Shown here in pieces: positions 1 through 9,039 of a DNA stretch of 64,000 nucleotides. The translations under genes were made by a program, and so were the position numbers. The notes under the pieces are model-generated. The model had not been told where the DNA came from and searched no databases. It saw only the letters and a program-made list of their open reading frames with translations. This stretch comes from VAZQ01 sp034669045 (GTDB lineage Bacteria; Pseudomonadota; Alphaproteobacteria; Rhizobiales; Xanthobacteraceae), in assembly GCA_034669045.1 (NCBI GenBank), contig JAXDOD010000129.1, positions 59,637 to 123,636 on the forward strand, given 5' to 3'. The first letter of the stretch is position 1; each line of letters opens with the position of its first letter.

Positions 1-2
1 AC

Positions 3-680
3 GCCAGCTATCTTTGGGGTAAGGATGTCCTCAAAACATCCGACCCCGATCTGATCTGCTGCGCCGCTTATGGCGAGATCAACCGCAACAGCGATCCCAC
101 CATAGGCGCCAAGGTCAACGCCCTCGTCCGCGCCGGCAACAGCGTCAGCCTTCGCAACCCGGTCGGGCTCTATATCAAGGGGCTGGATACCACCGCGTTC
201 AGCCTGGACGGCAACCCGGTCGCGAACATCGCGAGCTGGTTCGTGCCAATCCGCCCCAAGCCGGCCGACGTCAAGGATATGATTCTGCGCGCGCGCTTTG
301 CGGTGCCGGACGGCGTGATGCATGGCGGCAAGAAGCTCCGCGTCGGCGACATTACGGTCGACGGCACTGCCATCGCAACCGGCGGACAGGTCGCGCGCTA
401 CATCACGATGACTCTGTACGGGCTGGCGGTCGCGGGAGCACCGCACCAGCAGCCGAAAGTCTGCCAGCTCAGCCCTTGCCCGAACAAGGGCCATCCCGAT
501 TACATCGACGGCGTCGACTACGGCACGCCGTGTCCTGACACCGGCGCCGCGGCCGCGGCATTGGTGAAGAACCTCCACGCGACCTCGAAAGCGGGGCTCG
601 GCAGCGGACTCCAGGAGGCCGGCCTCGCGGCGCCTACGGTGCGCGTCGCGCGCCGCACCGGGACGATCGTGATCCCATGA
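3..680 (+). CDS. Hypothetical protein, 5' end outside the window
   Basis: The reading frame is open from the first complete codon, so the start lies left of the window; 225 residues are visible, ending at TGA 678-680. I do not recognise a family. The visible part has no long hydrophobic segment and contains several Cys (a CC pair near the left edge; CQLSPCP and GTPCPDTG toward the C-terminus). The stop overlaps the ATG of the next gene by 4 bases (ATGA at 677-680), so it is probably translationally coupled to the peroxidase-peptidase fusion and belongs to the same oxidase-related operon. Function unknown; I infer only the operon membership. Confidence 0.75.
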   Translation, partial: ASYLWGKDVLKTSDPDLICCAAYGEINRNSDPTIGAKVNALVRAGNSVSLRNPVGLYIKGLDTTAFSLDGNPVANIASWFVPIRPKPADVKDMILRARFAVPDGVMHGGKKLRVGDITVDGTAIATGGQVARYITMTLYGLAVAGAPHQQPKVCQLSPCPNKGHPDYIDGVDYGTPCPDTGAAAAALVKNLHATSKAGLGSGLQEAGLAAPTVRVARRTGTIVIP

Positions 681-3600
681 CGGCGGAGCCCCTCCTCGCG
701 ACCAGCGAGATCCAGGGCAACTCGCTCGGAGGCTTCAACAAGAACCATCAGACGCTCGTTCACTTCGCGTTTCCCGCGGATCTTGCCGCCCTGCGACAAT
801 GGCTGCAGGGATTGACCCTCACAGACCTGGCCGAGGTGGTCGCCTTCAAGCGTCAGCTTCTCGCGATGAAGGTCGCCGGCAACGATACCTCGGCCATGAA
901 GGCCTGTTGGCAGAATATCGCCTTCACTTATCGCGGATTGCTCAAGCTCACTCCGACGGCGACGCAGTTCACCGATACGCTCTTCGTCAATGGCCTGGAT
1001 GGAACGGCGTCGCGCACCCTCGGCGATCCGATCGCGGCCGGCGCGCCGGGTGAGAGATCAACTTGGAAGATTGGCGGTCCGGACACACTTCCCGATGCGA
1101 TCCTGATCATCGCCGCGGACGATCCTGCTCAGCTCGATGCCGCCTTGGCCGCGCGCAAAGCCGAGCTGATCAACGGGGGGTGCACCATCATTCACGTCGA
1201 CGCTGGGCATGACCCATCCTTCTACTCGCACGCAGCGCAGCAGTTCGATCCCGGGCATGAGCATTTCGGATTTCGTGACGGAATCTCGCAGCCGGGCGTG
1301 CGCGGCCAGCTCTCGGCTGCGGACGGTGACTGGCTGACCCCGCGGCCCGCGGCGCAGCCTGGGCCCCCCACCGACCCAGAATTTGCCCAGCCCGGCCAGA
1401 TCCTGGTCTGGCCGGGCGAATTCGTATTCGGCTATCCGAAACAGAACTTGAGCTTCGTCCGGATGAGCACGAAAGCGCGAAAGCTCGGTCCACCGGCCCC
1501 AGCGACCGATCAAATTGCGGTCGCACCTTGGTGGGCTGCGAACGGCTCGTTCCTTGTCTTCCGCCGGCTGCACCAGGATGTTCCTGCCTTTCGGGCATTT
1601 TGTCAGAGCGTCGCGGCGAGTGCCTCCGCTGCCTTCACCAAGCCCATGTCCCCCGAACGGGCAGCGGCACTTCTCATGGGACGGTGGCCGAGCGGCGCGC
1701 CAGTTCGCCTATCGCCCAATGCCGACGACGCTGGTCTTGGCGGTGATGATGGGCGCAACAACGACTTCACCTTACTCGACGATCAGGACGGTCGCGTCTG
1801 TCCACTCGCCGCTCATATCCGCAAGGTAAACCCGCGTGGTGTCGCGACGGACGACGGGATTGCGCCCCATACGCTCGGCCATCGCCTGCTGCGGCGCGGT
1901 GTTCCTTACGGCGCGCCGCTTGCGTCAGGTGCTCCGGCCGATGGAGCCGATCGGGGCCTGCTCTTCCTTTCCTATCAGACCGATATCCAGAACCAGTTCA
2001 TGTTTCTCGCCAATCGCTGGGCTAATGCGGCGAACCGCCCTGTGGCCTCGGTGGCGCCGACACCTCCGGGCGTCGCGGTCGGAGACGGGTTCGACATGGT
2101 GATCGGGTCGAATCCAGACGGAGCGCGTGAACGCTTCTTCGTCTGCTACGACGGGTCGACCGCCGCGCGCACCGAAACCGGAGCCGGTCAACCAGACTGG
2201 GTTTTCGCCACTGGCGGTGGCTTCTATTTTTCGCCGGCGATAAGCGCTGTGCGTGCTCTGGCGGCGCAAGCCTTGGAGCGAGAGTGGACCACGGTCATGG
2301 CAGTTACCAGGACAAAACAAAGGAAGCCTCGTCGCAGGGCGCTCGGTGCTGAGGTTGCCGGCACTCCGCTCCTATCCCCAGCGGGCAGGCTGCTCGCGAC
2401 CACCTTCGCGCTGCCGCCAAGCGCTCTTGCGGCACCGGTCTATCCCATCGCCGACCGACGCCAGTTGATCGACCAGCTCACGCTCGCGCTGGTCAGCTTC
2501 TACGTCCATCTCAACCGCAAGAAGGCGATCTATGGCTTCGATCCGGTTCGCGCGCTCGCGTTGCTGGCGCCCAAGATCGACACGATGTCGGACGCCGAAT
2601 TCCATGGGGCTCTCGTCGAGCTGCTCGCGCGCGTGCGCGACAGGCATGTCATCTTCCTCGGTCGCGCTCCGTATGGCGCGGCCGCGATGGTGCCCTTTAC
2701 TATCGAGGCCTGCTGGGAAAACGACAACCAGCTCTATGTCGTGACCAAGGTTGATCCGGGCACACCGACCAAGAGGCTCAAGCCGGGCGCGCGCGTCAGC
2801 CATTGGAACGGCATCCCGATCGACCGCTACATCCGCCTCAGTGCCAATCTTTTCGACGGAGGCAATGAGGCCGCAGCGCTTGCGCGGAGCTTGGCGTTCT
2901 TGACGCATCGACCGCTCAACCGTTTCGGGCCGCCGATGGAAGAGTGGGTCGACCTTCGCGTCACTCTCAACGGCGTTACGTCAGAGGAGCGGTTCTCATG
3001 GGTCGGTTTCAACCCTGCGGCCGCCCCGGCCTATCCCAGCCTCGGTCGAAACATCACGGGGTTTGGCGGCGACCTGCCGTTGATGGACCTCCAGAACGCG
3101 CGCCGCGTCCGAATCGCGCCGCAAAGCTTCGATGCAGCGTCTGCCGCACCAGCGGTTCAGCCGCTCGGCGTTCCCAAGATCCTGGGCCACGCTGCCGCTG
3201 GCGTTATCGACTATGGGATGGTGACGGCCGGCGATGCCACCTTTGCCTATCTTCGCTTCTGGTCATTCCAGGCCAGCGCCGTCGATGATCTCGTCAATGC
3301 ACTGACCCCAATCCTTCCCACGCTTCCGCAAAACGGCCTCATCTTCGACATGCGTGGGAATAGCGGTGGTTATATCGCGGCGGGAGAACGCGTTCTGCAA
3401 CTCTTTAGCGCGACGCCGATCGTTCCGGCGCGCTTTGAGTTCCGCGTGACCGATCTGACCCGTGCAATGGCAAACCTGAGCGACGAATTCAGCAGATGGC
3501 GTCCGTCTTTCGCCGAAGCGTTCGCGACCGGCGAAGAGTATACTCGCGGCATCCCGATCGAAGGGGATGATGCTGACTACAATAAGGTCGGTCGCAAATA

Positions 3601-4213
3601 TCCCGGACCGATCGTCCTAATCAGTGACGCGCTTGCGTTCAGCACGGCTGATATTTTCGCTGCCGGCTTCATCGATAACGGCCTTGGCAAGGTTATCTGC
3701 ACCGACCGCAATATGGCGGCCGCCGGAGGCAACAATTGGACCTGGGACGCAGTGCGCATCTACAATCCCGACTTTCGGCTCGACGCCAAGCTGAAGCCCG
3801 ACATGTCTGCGGGTACGCTCACGGCCGGCATTGTCAACGCCTTTAACGCGGGCGGCGTCTCCCTCTCCGAGAAGGCGACACTTTCGGCTGGCGTTGTCAA
3901 CAATGGGGACACCATTTGGACCATACAGGACGGCACGCTCACGCACACGGTCCGTGATCAGAACTGGATGAGTCCGGACCTCGAAGTCTATCTCGATCGC
4001 AGCCTGTCGGGGCTCGCCGATCTCCCCTCCGGAATCATCCTTAGTCTCACTATGCGCCGCGCCGTGCGTGTCAAAGCTAATGAAGGGCGAATCCTGGAAG
4101 ACGTCGGCATCGTGCCCAACATCTTCTATCAAATGACGGTGCGCGACGTGATGGAGCAGAATCAAGACCTATTCGACCGAGCCGGTAAGGAACTCATCGC
4201 GACTGCTGCTTGA
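677..4213 (+). CDS. Dyp-type peroxidase fused to an S41-type peptidase domain
   Basis: 1178-residue two-domain protein. Residues about 10-530 are a dye-decolourising peroxidase: FGFRDG with the catalytic Asp201, AAHIRKVNPRG with the proximal heme-ligand His380, and RLLRRGVPYG with the distal Arg (about 406). Residues about 590-1178 resemble an S41 (tail-specific/C-terminal-processing) peptidase: FDMRGNSGG at 890-898 and LAFSTADIF with the likely nucleophile Ser989. The join near 540-560 is basic (TRTKQRKPRRR). No signal peptide is seen. Dyp enzymes use H2O2 to oxidise substrates; an S41 domain would cleave peptides. Fusion of the two is unusual, and both key motifs look intact. It sits in an operon with the catalase-LodA and LodB genes, which suggests it uses or removes the H2O2 the oxidase makes. 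Domain calls are firm; the joint role is inference. Confidence 0.88.
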   Translation: MTAEPLLATSEIQGNSLGGFNKNHQTLVHFAFPADLAALRQWLQGLTLTDLAEVVAFKRQLLAMKVAGNDTSAMKACWQNIAFTYRGLLKLTPTATQFTDTLFVNGLDGTASRTLGDPIAAGAPGERSTWKIGGPDTLPDAILIIAADDPAQLDAALAARKAELINGGCTIIHVDAGHDPSFYSHAAQQFDPGHEHFGFRDGISQPGVRGQLSAADGDWLTPRPAAQPGPPTDPEFAQPGQILVWPGEFVFGYPKQNLSFVRMSTKARKLGPPAPATDQIAVAPWWAANGSFLVFRRLHQDVPAFRAFCQSVAASASAAFTKPMSPERAAALLMGRWPSGAPVRLSPNADDAGLGGDDGRNNDFTLLDDQDGRVCPLAAHIRKVNPRGVATDDGIAPHTLGHRLLRRGVPYGAPLASGAPADGADRGLLFLSYQTDIQNQFMFLANRWANAANRPVASVAPTPPGVAVGDGFDMVIGSNPDGARERFFVCYDGSTAARTETGAGQPDWVFATGGGFYFSPAISAVRALAAQALEREWTTVMAVTRTKQRKPRRRALGAEVAGTPLLSPAGRLLATTFALPPSALAAPVYPIADRRQLIDQLTLALVSFYVHLNRKKAIYGFDPVRALALLAPKIDTMSDAEFHGALVELLARVRDRHVIFLGRAPYGAAAMVPFTIEACWENDNQLYVVTKVDPGTPTKRLKPGARVSHWNGIPIDRYIRLSANLFDGGNEAAALARSLAFLTHRPLNRFGPPMEEWVDLRVTLNGVTSEERFSWVGFNPAAAPAYPSLGRNITGFGGDLPLMDLQNARRVRIAPQSFDAASAAPAVQPLGVPKILGHAAAGVIDYGMVTAGDATFAYLRFWSFQASAVDDLVNALTPILPTLPQNGLIFDMRGNSGGYIAAGERVLQLFSATPIVPARFEFRVTDLTRAMANLSDEFSRWRPSFAEAFATGEEYTRGIPIEGDDADYNKVGRKYPGPIVLISDALAFSTADIFAAGFIDNGLGKVICTDRNMAAAGGNNWTWDAVRIYNPDFRLDAKLKPDMSAGTLTAGIVNAFNAGGVSLSEKATLSAGVVNNGDTIWTIQDGTLTHTVRDQNWMSPDLEVYLDRSLSGLADLPSGIILSLTMRRAVRVKANEGRILEDVGIVPNIFYQMTVRDVMEQNQDLFDRAGKELIATAA

Positions 4214-4312
4214 TAAAGAGAGCACGAGCCGCACCGCGGTGTTGCAATCTGACAACGGGCGGGGTCCGTTTAACCATGATTTGAAGGTCCGAGGATCGGG
4301 AGAACATGAATC

Positions 4313-4843
4313 ATGACCGACGCTAACACCGGCACATCCGCGCCGTTCGACTGTGCGGGCGATCCTACCGCCAGCCTCATCGAAATGTTCGTCGGCTTGG
4401 TCCAGGAGGGCCGAATCAAGCGCGGCCAGCGGCCAGCCGAGCGCCCGGTATTCCGCAAGCTCCACGGCACCGCGCATGGCCGGCTCGAAATGTGCGTCGA
4501 AGCTCCTGACGATCTGCGCGTAGGGATGTTCGCATACGACGCGCTCGACGTCTGGATGCGCTTCTCGAGCGATGCGGCCCCAACCGATCCCGATTTCAAA
4601 TCGACTGTCGGCATAGCCATCAAGGCGTTCCGCGTTTCCGGTCGCAAAGCGACCGGCGAGGAGGGCGATACCGCCGACCTCATCCTCCAGAACCATCCGG
4701 TCTTCTTCGTCGATGATGCTCGCGCCATGTGTGAGTTCACCTATGCGGGCGTCGTTGAGGGCGACTACGCTCCTTATCTCGACAGTCATCCCGAGACCAG
4801 GCAATCCTCGACGCGATGCAGAAGGTCGAAGGCAGCGTTCTGA
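4313..4843 (+). CDS. Catalase-like domain, N-terminal part of a frameshifted catalase-LodA protein
   Basis: 176 residues as read. HGTAHGRLEM (His51 is the candidate distal His), VWMRFSSDAAP and LILQNHPVFFVDDA (Asn127) match the order of motifs in heme catalases and small catalase-family proteins. After residue about 163 the frame degenerates into a Ser/Arg-rich tail, while catalase-like sequence (AILDAMQKVEGSVLTATYW) resumes in the +1-shifted frame from base 4801. One missing base near 4800 would restore a single 976-codon gene running to 7239. The cause may be a sequencing error, a true mutation or programmed frameshifting; no slippery heptamer is obvious. Start ATG 4313 was chosen because the upstream ATG at 4306 meets a stop after six codons. 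Confidence 0.78.
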   Translation: MTDANTGTSAPFDCAGDPTASLIEMFVGLVQEGRIKRGQRPAERPVFRKLHGTAHGRLEMCVEAPDDLRVGMFAYDALDVWMRFSSDAAPTDPDFKSTVGIAIKAFRVSGRKATGEEGDTADLILQNHPVFFVDDARAMCEFTYAGVVEGDYAPYLDSHPETRQSSTRCRRSKAAF

Positions 4844-7239
4844 CCGCGACGTATTGGGCGTTGCTGCCGTTCCGAGCCGGCAAGGTGGTCGTAAAATATC
4901 GCCTTGACCCCGAGACGCCGCCGCAGAACGTAGCTAATCGCGCAGATGACTATCTCTCGACTGACCTCGCAAACCGCCTGCTGCGCGACGACTATCGCTT
5001 CCGGCTAATGGTCCAGCGCCGAACCGCGCCCGATCAGATGCCACTCGACCAGGCGACCGTCGACTGGCCTCAGTCCGAAAGCCCCTATGTCCAGCTCGCT
5101 ACGCTCGTCATCCCCCGTCAGGACGTGACCACACTTGGCCAGGCCGAATATGGCCAGGCGCTCGACTTCAACATCTTTCGTGTACCGCCGGAAAACGCGC
5201 CGGTTGTTGAATCGTCTATCGCGGCGGTGCGAAAAGCGGTCTATACGGCGAGCGCGGATGTCCGCCACAAGGCCAATGGGCAGCCGCACACCGATCTGCC
5301 CGATCCTCGCGCGGTCGATCCCACGCCGCCCAGGCCCGACGGCCGGGTCGTCAAGGCCGCAATCTATCCTTCGATCGGCGTCGCCCGCGTCGGCAACAGC
5401 CCCGATGGATGGTTCCTGGGGCCCGAGGTCCGTTACCCCGAGCCGATGTCGGCGAACCATTATCGCGACGCGAACGGCGCGCTCAAACGCCAGGCCGCGC
5501 GTTTCCGTATCTACGGCCTGAATGCCCGCGGCGAGATCGTCCGCGAGCTAACCGGCGAAGAAGAGGGCGTCGAGATCGGCTGGCAGGTCGAGCTAGCGAA
5601 CACCAAAGCCGCCTGGTATGGGTTCCAGCTTGCGCTCGATATTCCCGAGGCAGCATCCGCACCGCCCACGATCTTGCGCAATGGTACGGTCGCTGACCGT
5701 ACTCGACTAACCATTCGTCCCGGCGCCCGCACCGTAGCCGGGCGGGGGGACGCCGGTCCCGAGCGGTTTAACAACGGCGCCTTCATGGGACGCCCCGTTT
5801 ATCTCGGCGAGATCTTCACCGACAAGAATGGTCGCCTCGTGGTGCTGGGCGGACACGGCGTCTCCGCCTCGCACGATGGCAGCCTCGCCATCACTTTCGC
5901 CAATAACGAAGGCTGGTTTGACGATGTCTCGGACGGGCCAGTCACCGCTGAGGTGTCAATCGACGGCAAGCCGATTGAGGTCGTGCCGGCCTGGGTCGTG
6001 GTGGCGCCGCCCAATTACGGCCCCGGCCAGAAATCCGTGCGCACCATGTGGGATCTTATGCGCGACGTTGCAGTCGCCGCCAGCAGCCTGCCGCGACCCA
6101 GGCGGCCTTCTTTTACCGACGAGATCCTGCCGATCTTCGAGCGGCTGTCCCATCTGCAATGGGTCAATGGGGGCTTTGCCGCAGCCTTTGGCTGGGAAGG
6201 CGCGCTCGACCTCATATCGCCTGACGCCGTCGCGCGATTGGCCAATCCTGGCCCCGCGACCGCCGAGTTTCGCCACACAGTCGCCAATGCCTTTCGCCGG
6301 CATGACGTCGATGCTTGGTCTCCCAAGCCCTGGCCGTGGCTTTATGGCGACGCCATGAATCTGCCCACGCCGCCCACGCCGCGCGCCTTCTCGACGCTGA
6401 GCGATCTCCAGCTTGCATTGCTCGACCAGTGGGCGAAGGGCGATTTCGACGCCGATTACGATCCGGACGCCGCGCCGGTCCGCGAGATCGCCGCAGTGCC
6501 GATAGCTGAACAGGGCGACATGCTGACACGCGCCGCGCTTGAATTCTGTCTGGCCGATGCCTTCCATCCCGGCTGCGAGATGACCTGGCCGGTCCGCTCG
6601 AAGTCGCTTTATATGGCGCCGTTCCGCTTCGCCCACGCATCCGCCGGATGGATCGCGCCCGCGCTTGGTGCGATCTGGTCGAACGACAATCTGACCCTCG
6701 AGAACGGGCCGCTCTTCGGCCAGCAAGCCGGCGACATTACCCGCTGGATGGCGGTGCCGTGGCAGACCGATACCGCCAGTTGCCGCGGCGGGTACGACAA
6801 GGCCTACGATCCTTATGCGCCGACCTTCTGGCCGGCGCGCGTGCCCAATGATGTGCTGACAACGGAGAATTACGCGATCGTCATGGACGCGGGTAAGCCT
6901 CTCGACGAGCGCCGCAAGGCGTTCGCTGATCGCGCCAAATGGTACGCGCCGCTTGGTGGTCCGAGCTACACCGCGCAGATCAATGCAATGATCACCGGCT
7001 TCGGTGCGCTCGGCGTGGTCGCACCCTTGCGAGGGCCGACCGACACAGACGCGTTTCCGGACGTGATCGAAGTCGAGGACCAGCACGGCCCGCTGCCAAC
7101 GCTTGCGCTGACGGGCCGCACCCTTATGCTGACCACGCACCCGCATGCCGGCGCGCCCGCGCCGCGCGGCGAACTGGACCTGACCGGTATTGAGAAGGTG
7201 CGGCGCTTTCCGCATGGTCTCCCCGTTCAGCTGAAATGA
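4816..7239 (+). CDS. LodA-family quinoprotein oxidase with the C-terminal half of a catalase-like domain
   Basis: 807 residues from ATG 4816, but this Met is internal to the catalase domain and has no Shine-Dalgarno, so the true N-terminus is probably the ORF at 4313. Residues 1-155 complete the catalase fold, including RKAVYTASADVR with Tyr143 as candidate proximal heme ligand. Residues 178-807 are LodA-like (L-lysine epsilon-oxidase/glycine oxidase family): VVKAAIYPSIGVARVGNSP, the HPGC motif with Cys587, and MAVPWQTDTASC with Trp649. In LodA the equivalent Cys and Trp form cysteine tryptophylquinone after modification by LodB. The reaction expected is oxidative deamination of an amino acid with release of ammonia and H2O2; the substrate cannot be read from sequence. 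A lodB-like gene follows after 4 bases. Confidence 0.88.
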   Translation: MQKVEGSVLTATYWALLPFRAGKVVVKYRLDPETPPQNVANRADDYLSTDLANRLLRDDYRFRLMVQRRTAPDQMPLDQATVDWPQSESPYVQLATLVIPRQDVTTLGQAEYGQALDFNIFRVPPENAPVVESSIAAVRKAVYTASADVRHKANGQPHTDLPDPRAVDPTPPRPDGRVVKAAIYPSIGVARVGNSPDGWFLGPEVRYPEPMSANHYRDANGALKRQAARFRIYGLNARGEIVRELTGEEEGVEIGWQVELANTKAAWYGFQLALDIPEAASAPPTILRNGTVADRTRLTIRPGARTVAGRGDAGPERFNNGAFMGRPVYLGEIFTDKNGRLVVLGGHGVSASHDGSLAITFANNEGWFDDVSDGPVTAEVSIDGKPIEVVPAWVVVAPPNYGPGQKSVRTMWDLMRDVAVAASSLPRPRRPSFTDEILPIFERLSHLQWVNGGFAAAFGWEGALDLISPDAVARLANPGPATAEFRHTVANAFRRHDVDAWSPKPWPWLYGDAMNLPTPPTPRAFSTLSDLQLALLDQWAKGDFDADYDPDAAPVREIAAVPIAEQGDMLTRAALEFCLADAFHPGCEMTWPVRSKSLYMAPFRFAHASAGWIAPALGAIWSNDNLTLENGPLFGQQAGDITRWMAVPWQTDTASCRGGYDKAYDPYAPTFWPARVPNDVLTTENYAIVMDAGKPLDERRKAFADRAKWYAPLGGPSYTAQINAMITGFGALGVVAPLRGPTDTDAFPDVIEVEDQHGPLPTLALTGRTLMLTTHPHAGAPAPRGELDLTGIEKVRRFPHGLPVQLK

Positions 7240-7243
7240 CCCC

Positions 7244-8371
7244 GTGACGACGGACGTCGTCATTCTCGGCGCGGGGCCGGCCGGCGCGACCGCCGCGCTC
7301 AATCTCGCCACGCTACGCCGGGTAACGATCATCGACCAGTATGGCGAACCGCCATGTCGGATCGGAGAGTCGCTGCCCGGTGCGGCGAGGCGCCTGCTCG
7401 CCGATATGGGCTTGTGGCCGGCCTTCCTCACCGCGGGCCATCTCCCGCGACACTGCCTCCGTAGCGCCTGGGGGAGTGCGGTGCCCACCGATCGTGATAG
7501 CCTTTTCGATCCCGACGGCCATGGCTGGCAGATCGACCGAGCCGGGTTCGAGCGGCAACTGCGCGCCGAGGCCGTGGCGCGAGGTGTCCGGTTGCTTGCG
7601 CCCGCGCGTCTTCGTCAGGTTGAGCGGATCGCGGGCGGTTGGCGGGTGTCCATGCTCGCGGATGGCATCGAGCAGGTCGTCGAAGCGGCGCTTTTGATCG
7701 ACGCGACCGGTCGTGCATCGCGGCGCCTGACTGCGTTCGGTGCACGCCGGATGATCACCGACCGGTTGCGCTGTGTCTGGCTGCGGGGCCCCGGGGCGCT
7801 TCTCCCTGCCGGTCTCGTCCAGGTCGAAGCCGAGGCTGATGGCTGGTGGTACGCGGCTAACGCACCAGGTGCCGCCGTTCTCGCCTTCCACACCGACGCC
7901 GACCTGCCCGCCGCCGCGTGCGGGCGCACCACCGATTTACTGCTGGCTGCCGCTCGAAGGCTGCCGTTCCTTGGAGAGCAACTCAGCGCGTCCGACTGGT
8001 CCCGGGCGGAGCACCGGATTTGCGCCGCACATGGCGCCGTGCTCGAACCCGCCGCGGGCGATGCCTGGATCGCGGTTGGTGACGCCGCCTTCGCCGTTGA
8101 CCCACTTGCTTCAATAGGCCTGTTCAACGCGCTCTATTTCGGGCTAGCCGCAGCCGAAACGGCAGACCGTATGCTCGGCGGCGATCCTTCAGCGGCTGCG
8201 GACTACGCCAATGATCTGCAGCGGGTTCGCAACGTTTACGTGATGAACCTCGCATCATTTTACCAGTTCGAGTGGCGTTGGGCCGAGCGGCCTTTCTGGC
8301 GGCGGCGGCAATCGTATGCCGTCGCTGCGCTCAAGCCACGGGCTGAGGAGTGGGAACGCGCGCCCAGATGA
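7244..8371 (+). CDS. LodB-like FAD-dependent flavoprotein, oxidase cofactor maturation
   Basis: 375 residues from GTG 7244, 4 bases after the oxidase stop. It has the N-terminal Rossmann FAD motif VVILGAGPAGATAA, PPCRIGESLPG as in tryptophan-halogenase-like flavoproteins, and VGDAAFAVDPLASIGL near residue 275 as the second FAD-binding motif. LodB proteins are required to form the CTQ cofactor in their partner LodA, so immediate adjacency to a LodA homologue with intact Cys and Trp makes this assignment strong. The halogenase Lys/WxWxIP features are not evident, which argues against halogenation. The 3' end overlaps the convergent integrase remnant by 41 bases. Confidence 0.85.
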   Translation: MTTDVVILGAGPAGATAALNLATLRRVTIIDQYGEPPCRIGESLPGAARRLLADMGLWPAFLTAGHLPRHCLRSAWGSAVPTDRDSLFDPDGHGWQIDRAGFERQLRAEAVARGVRLLAPARLRQVERIAGGWRVSMLADGIEQVVEAALLIDATGRASRRLTAFGARRMITDRLRCVWLRGPGALLPAGLVQVEAEADGWWYAANAPGAAVLAFHTDADLPAAACGRTTDLLLAAARRLPFLGEQLSASDWSRAEHRICAAHGAVLEPAAGDAWIAVGDAAFAVDPLASIGLFNALYFGLAAAETADRMLGGDPSAAADYANDLQRVRNVYVMNLASFYQFEWRWAERPFWRRRQSYAVAALKPRAEEWERAPR

Positions 8372-8642
8372 GCACCACAAAAAGCGCCGTGGCAGAGGGC
8401 ACGCATGGCGGACCCAGCTTACGGTCCGGCGATCGTCCCTCGCTGATCGCGCGCTTGGCGTCGATGCACAACTCTCGCGCACGAGCGAGTGACAACCCGG
8501 CCGGGCCGTACTTGCCGAACGTGACCGTCTCGCGCCGTCCATTCATCCGGTAGGCTCGCATGCCTGGGGGCGCTTCACGCAGGCGCCGCAACAACTCGGC
8601 GATGAAACGGTCCCACTGCTGCTTTTTGGTCTCGTACGCCAC
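8331..8642 (-). pseudogene. Tyrosine-integrase remnant, N-terminal arm-binding domain only
   Basis: 103 codons from GTG 8640-8642, chosen because GGAGAA lies 6 bases upstream. The segment AYRMNGRRETVTFGKYG followed by LSLARARELCIDAKRAISEG resembles the DUF4102-type arm-DNA-binding domain of P4-like integrases, and compares well with the same region of the intact integrase at 11037-12191. Core-binding and catalytic domains are absent; the last ~25 residues are unrelated and read into the 3' end of the lodB-like gene on the other strand. It is most simply the scar of an earlier element whose integrase was cut off. It could also be an expressed stand-alone domain, since its ribosome-binding site is good. 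Confidence 0.55.
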
Positions 8643-9039
8643 TGTGATTTCTCCGGTCGTTTGCGGTGCTAAGCACCGCCTCGTCTTTGCGAACCACCTT
8701 GCGCGGAGACGCAGGCTGGTGTCAGGCCGATTTCGCAGAAGCCCGAACTCTGGACGATGGCTGACCCTCTGACGATGCTTCGGATGGCGCAAGATCGACC
8801 GGCCGGGGTGGGCGGCCGAACAGTTCAGGGGGTTAGCGCGCGAGTTGGTGGTTCACGATCAACACTTTCCGCCGTCTTCTTTTTGTCTTTTGAAATGTGC
8901 TTTTTGGATTTCTTTTTTATTTTTGCGGAAAGCGAGGACAGCGTAGGGCCATATATCGTTTGCATTTAGCCCCGCGCTGCCAAGGCCACCCCGTACTTGA
9001 GAGCAACCGGACCTCGGGCCTCCCTTCAAGACTGGCCTC
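8643..9039. other. Gene-poor stretch, AT-richer than surroundings
   Basis: No convincing gene on either strand. Around 8875-8935 is a T-rich block (runs such as TTTCTTTTTTATTTTT) unlike the high-GC neighbours, consistent with transferred DNA or a transcription-stop/promoter region ahead of the HipA-like gene. A 70-codon frame at 8757-8969 crosses the T-rich block and has no ribosome-binding site or recognisable domain. Confidence 0.5.

Noticed and set aside
4169..4804. A 211-codon minus-strand frame opposite the catalase-like domain
   Set aside because: Composition is that of an antisense shadow; the plus-strand catalase motifs explain the region.
7244..8371. Flavin-dependent tryptophan halogenase
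   Set aside because: The family resemblance is general; the halogenase Lys and WxWxIP motif are not seen and the gene directly follows a LodA homologue, so LodB is the better call.
8757..8969. A 70-codon plus-strand frame (MADPLTMLRMAQDR) ending in a Phe-rich stretch
   Set aside because: No ribosome-binding site, crosses the T-rich block, no domain; probably chance.
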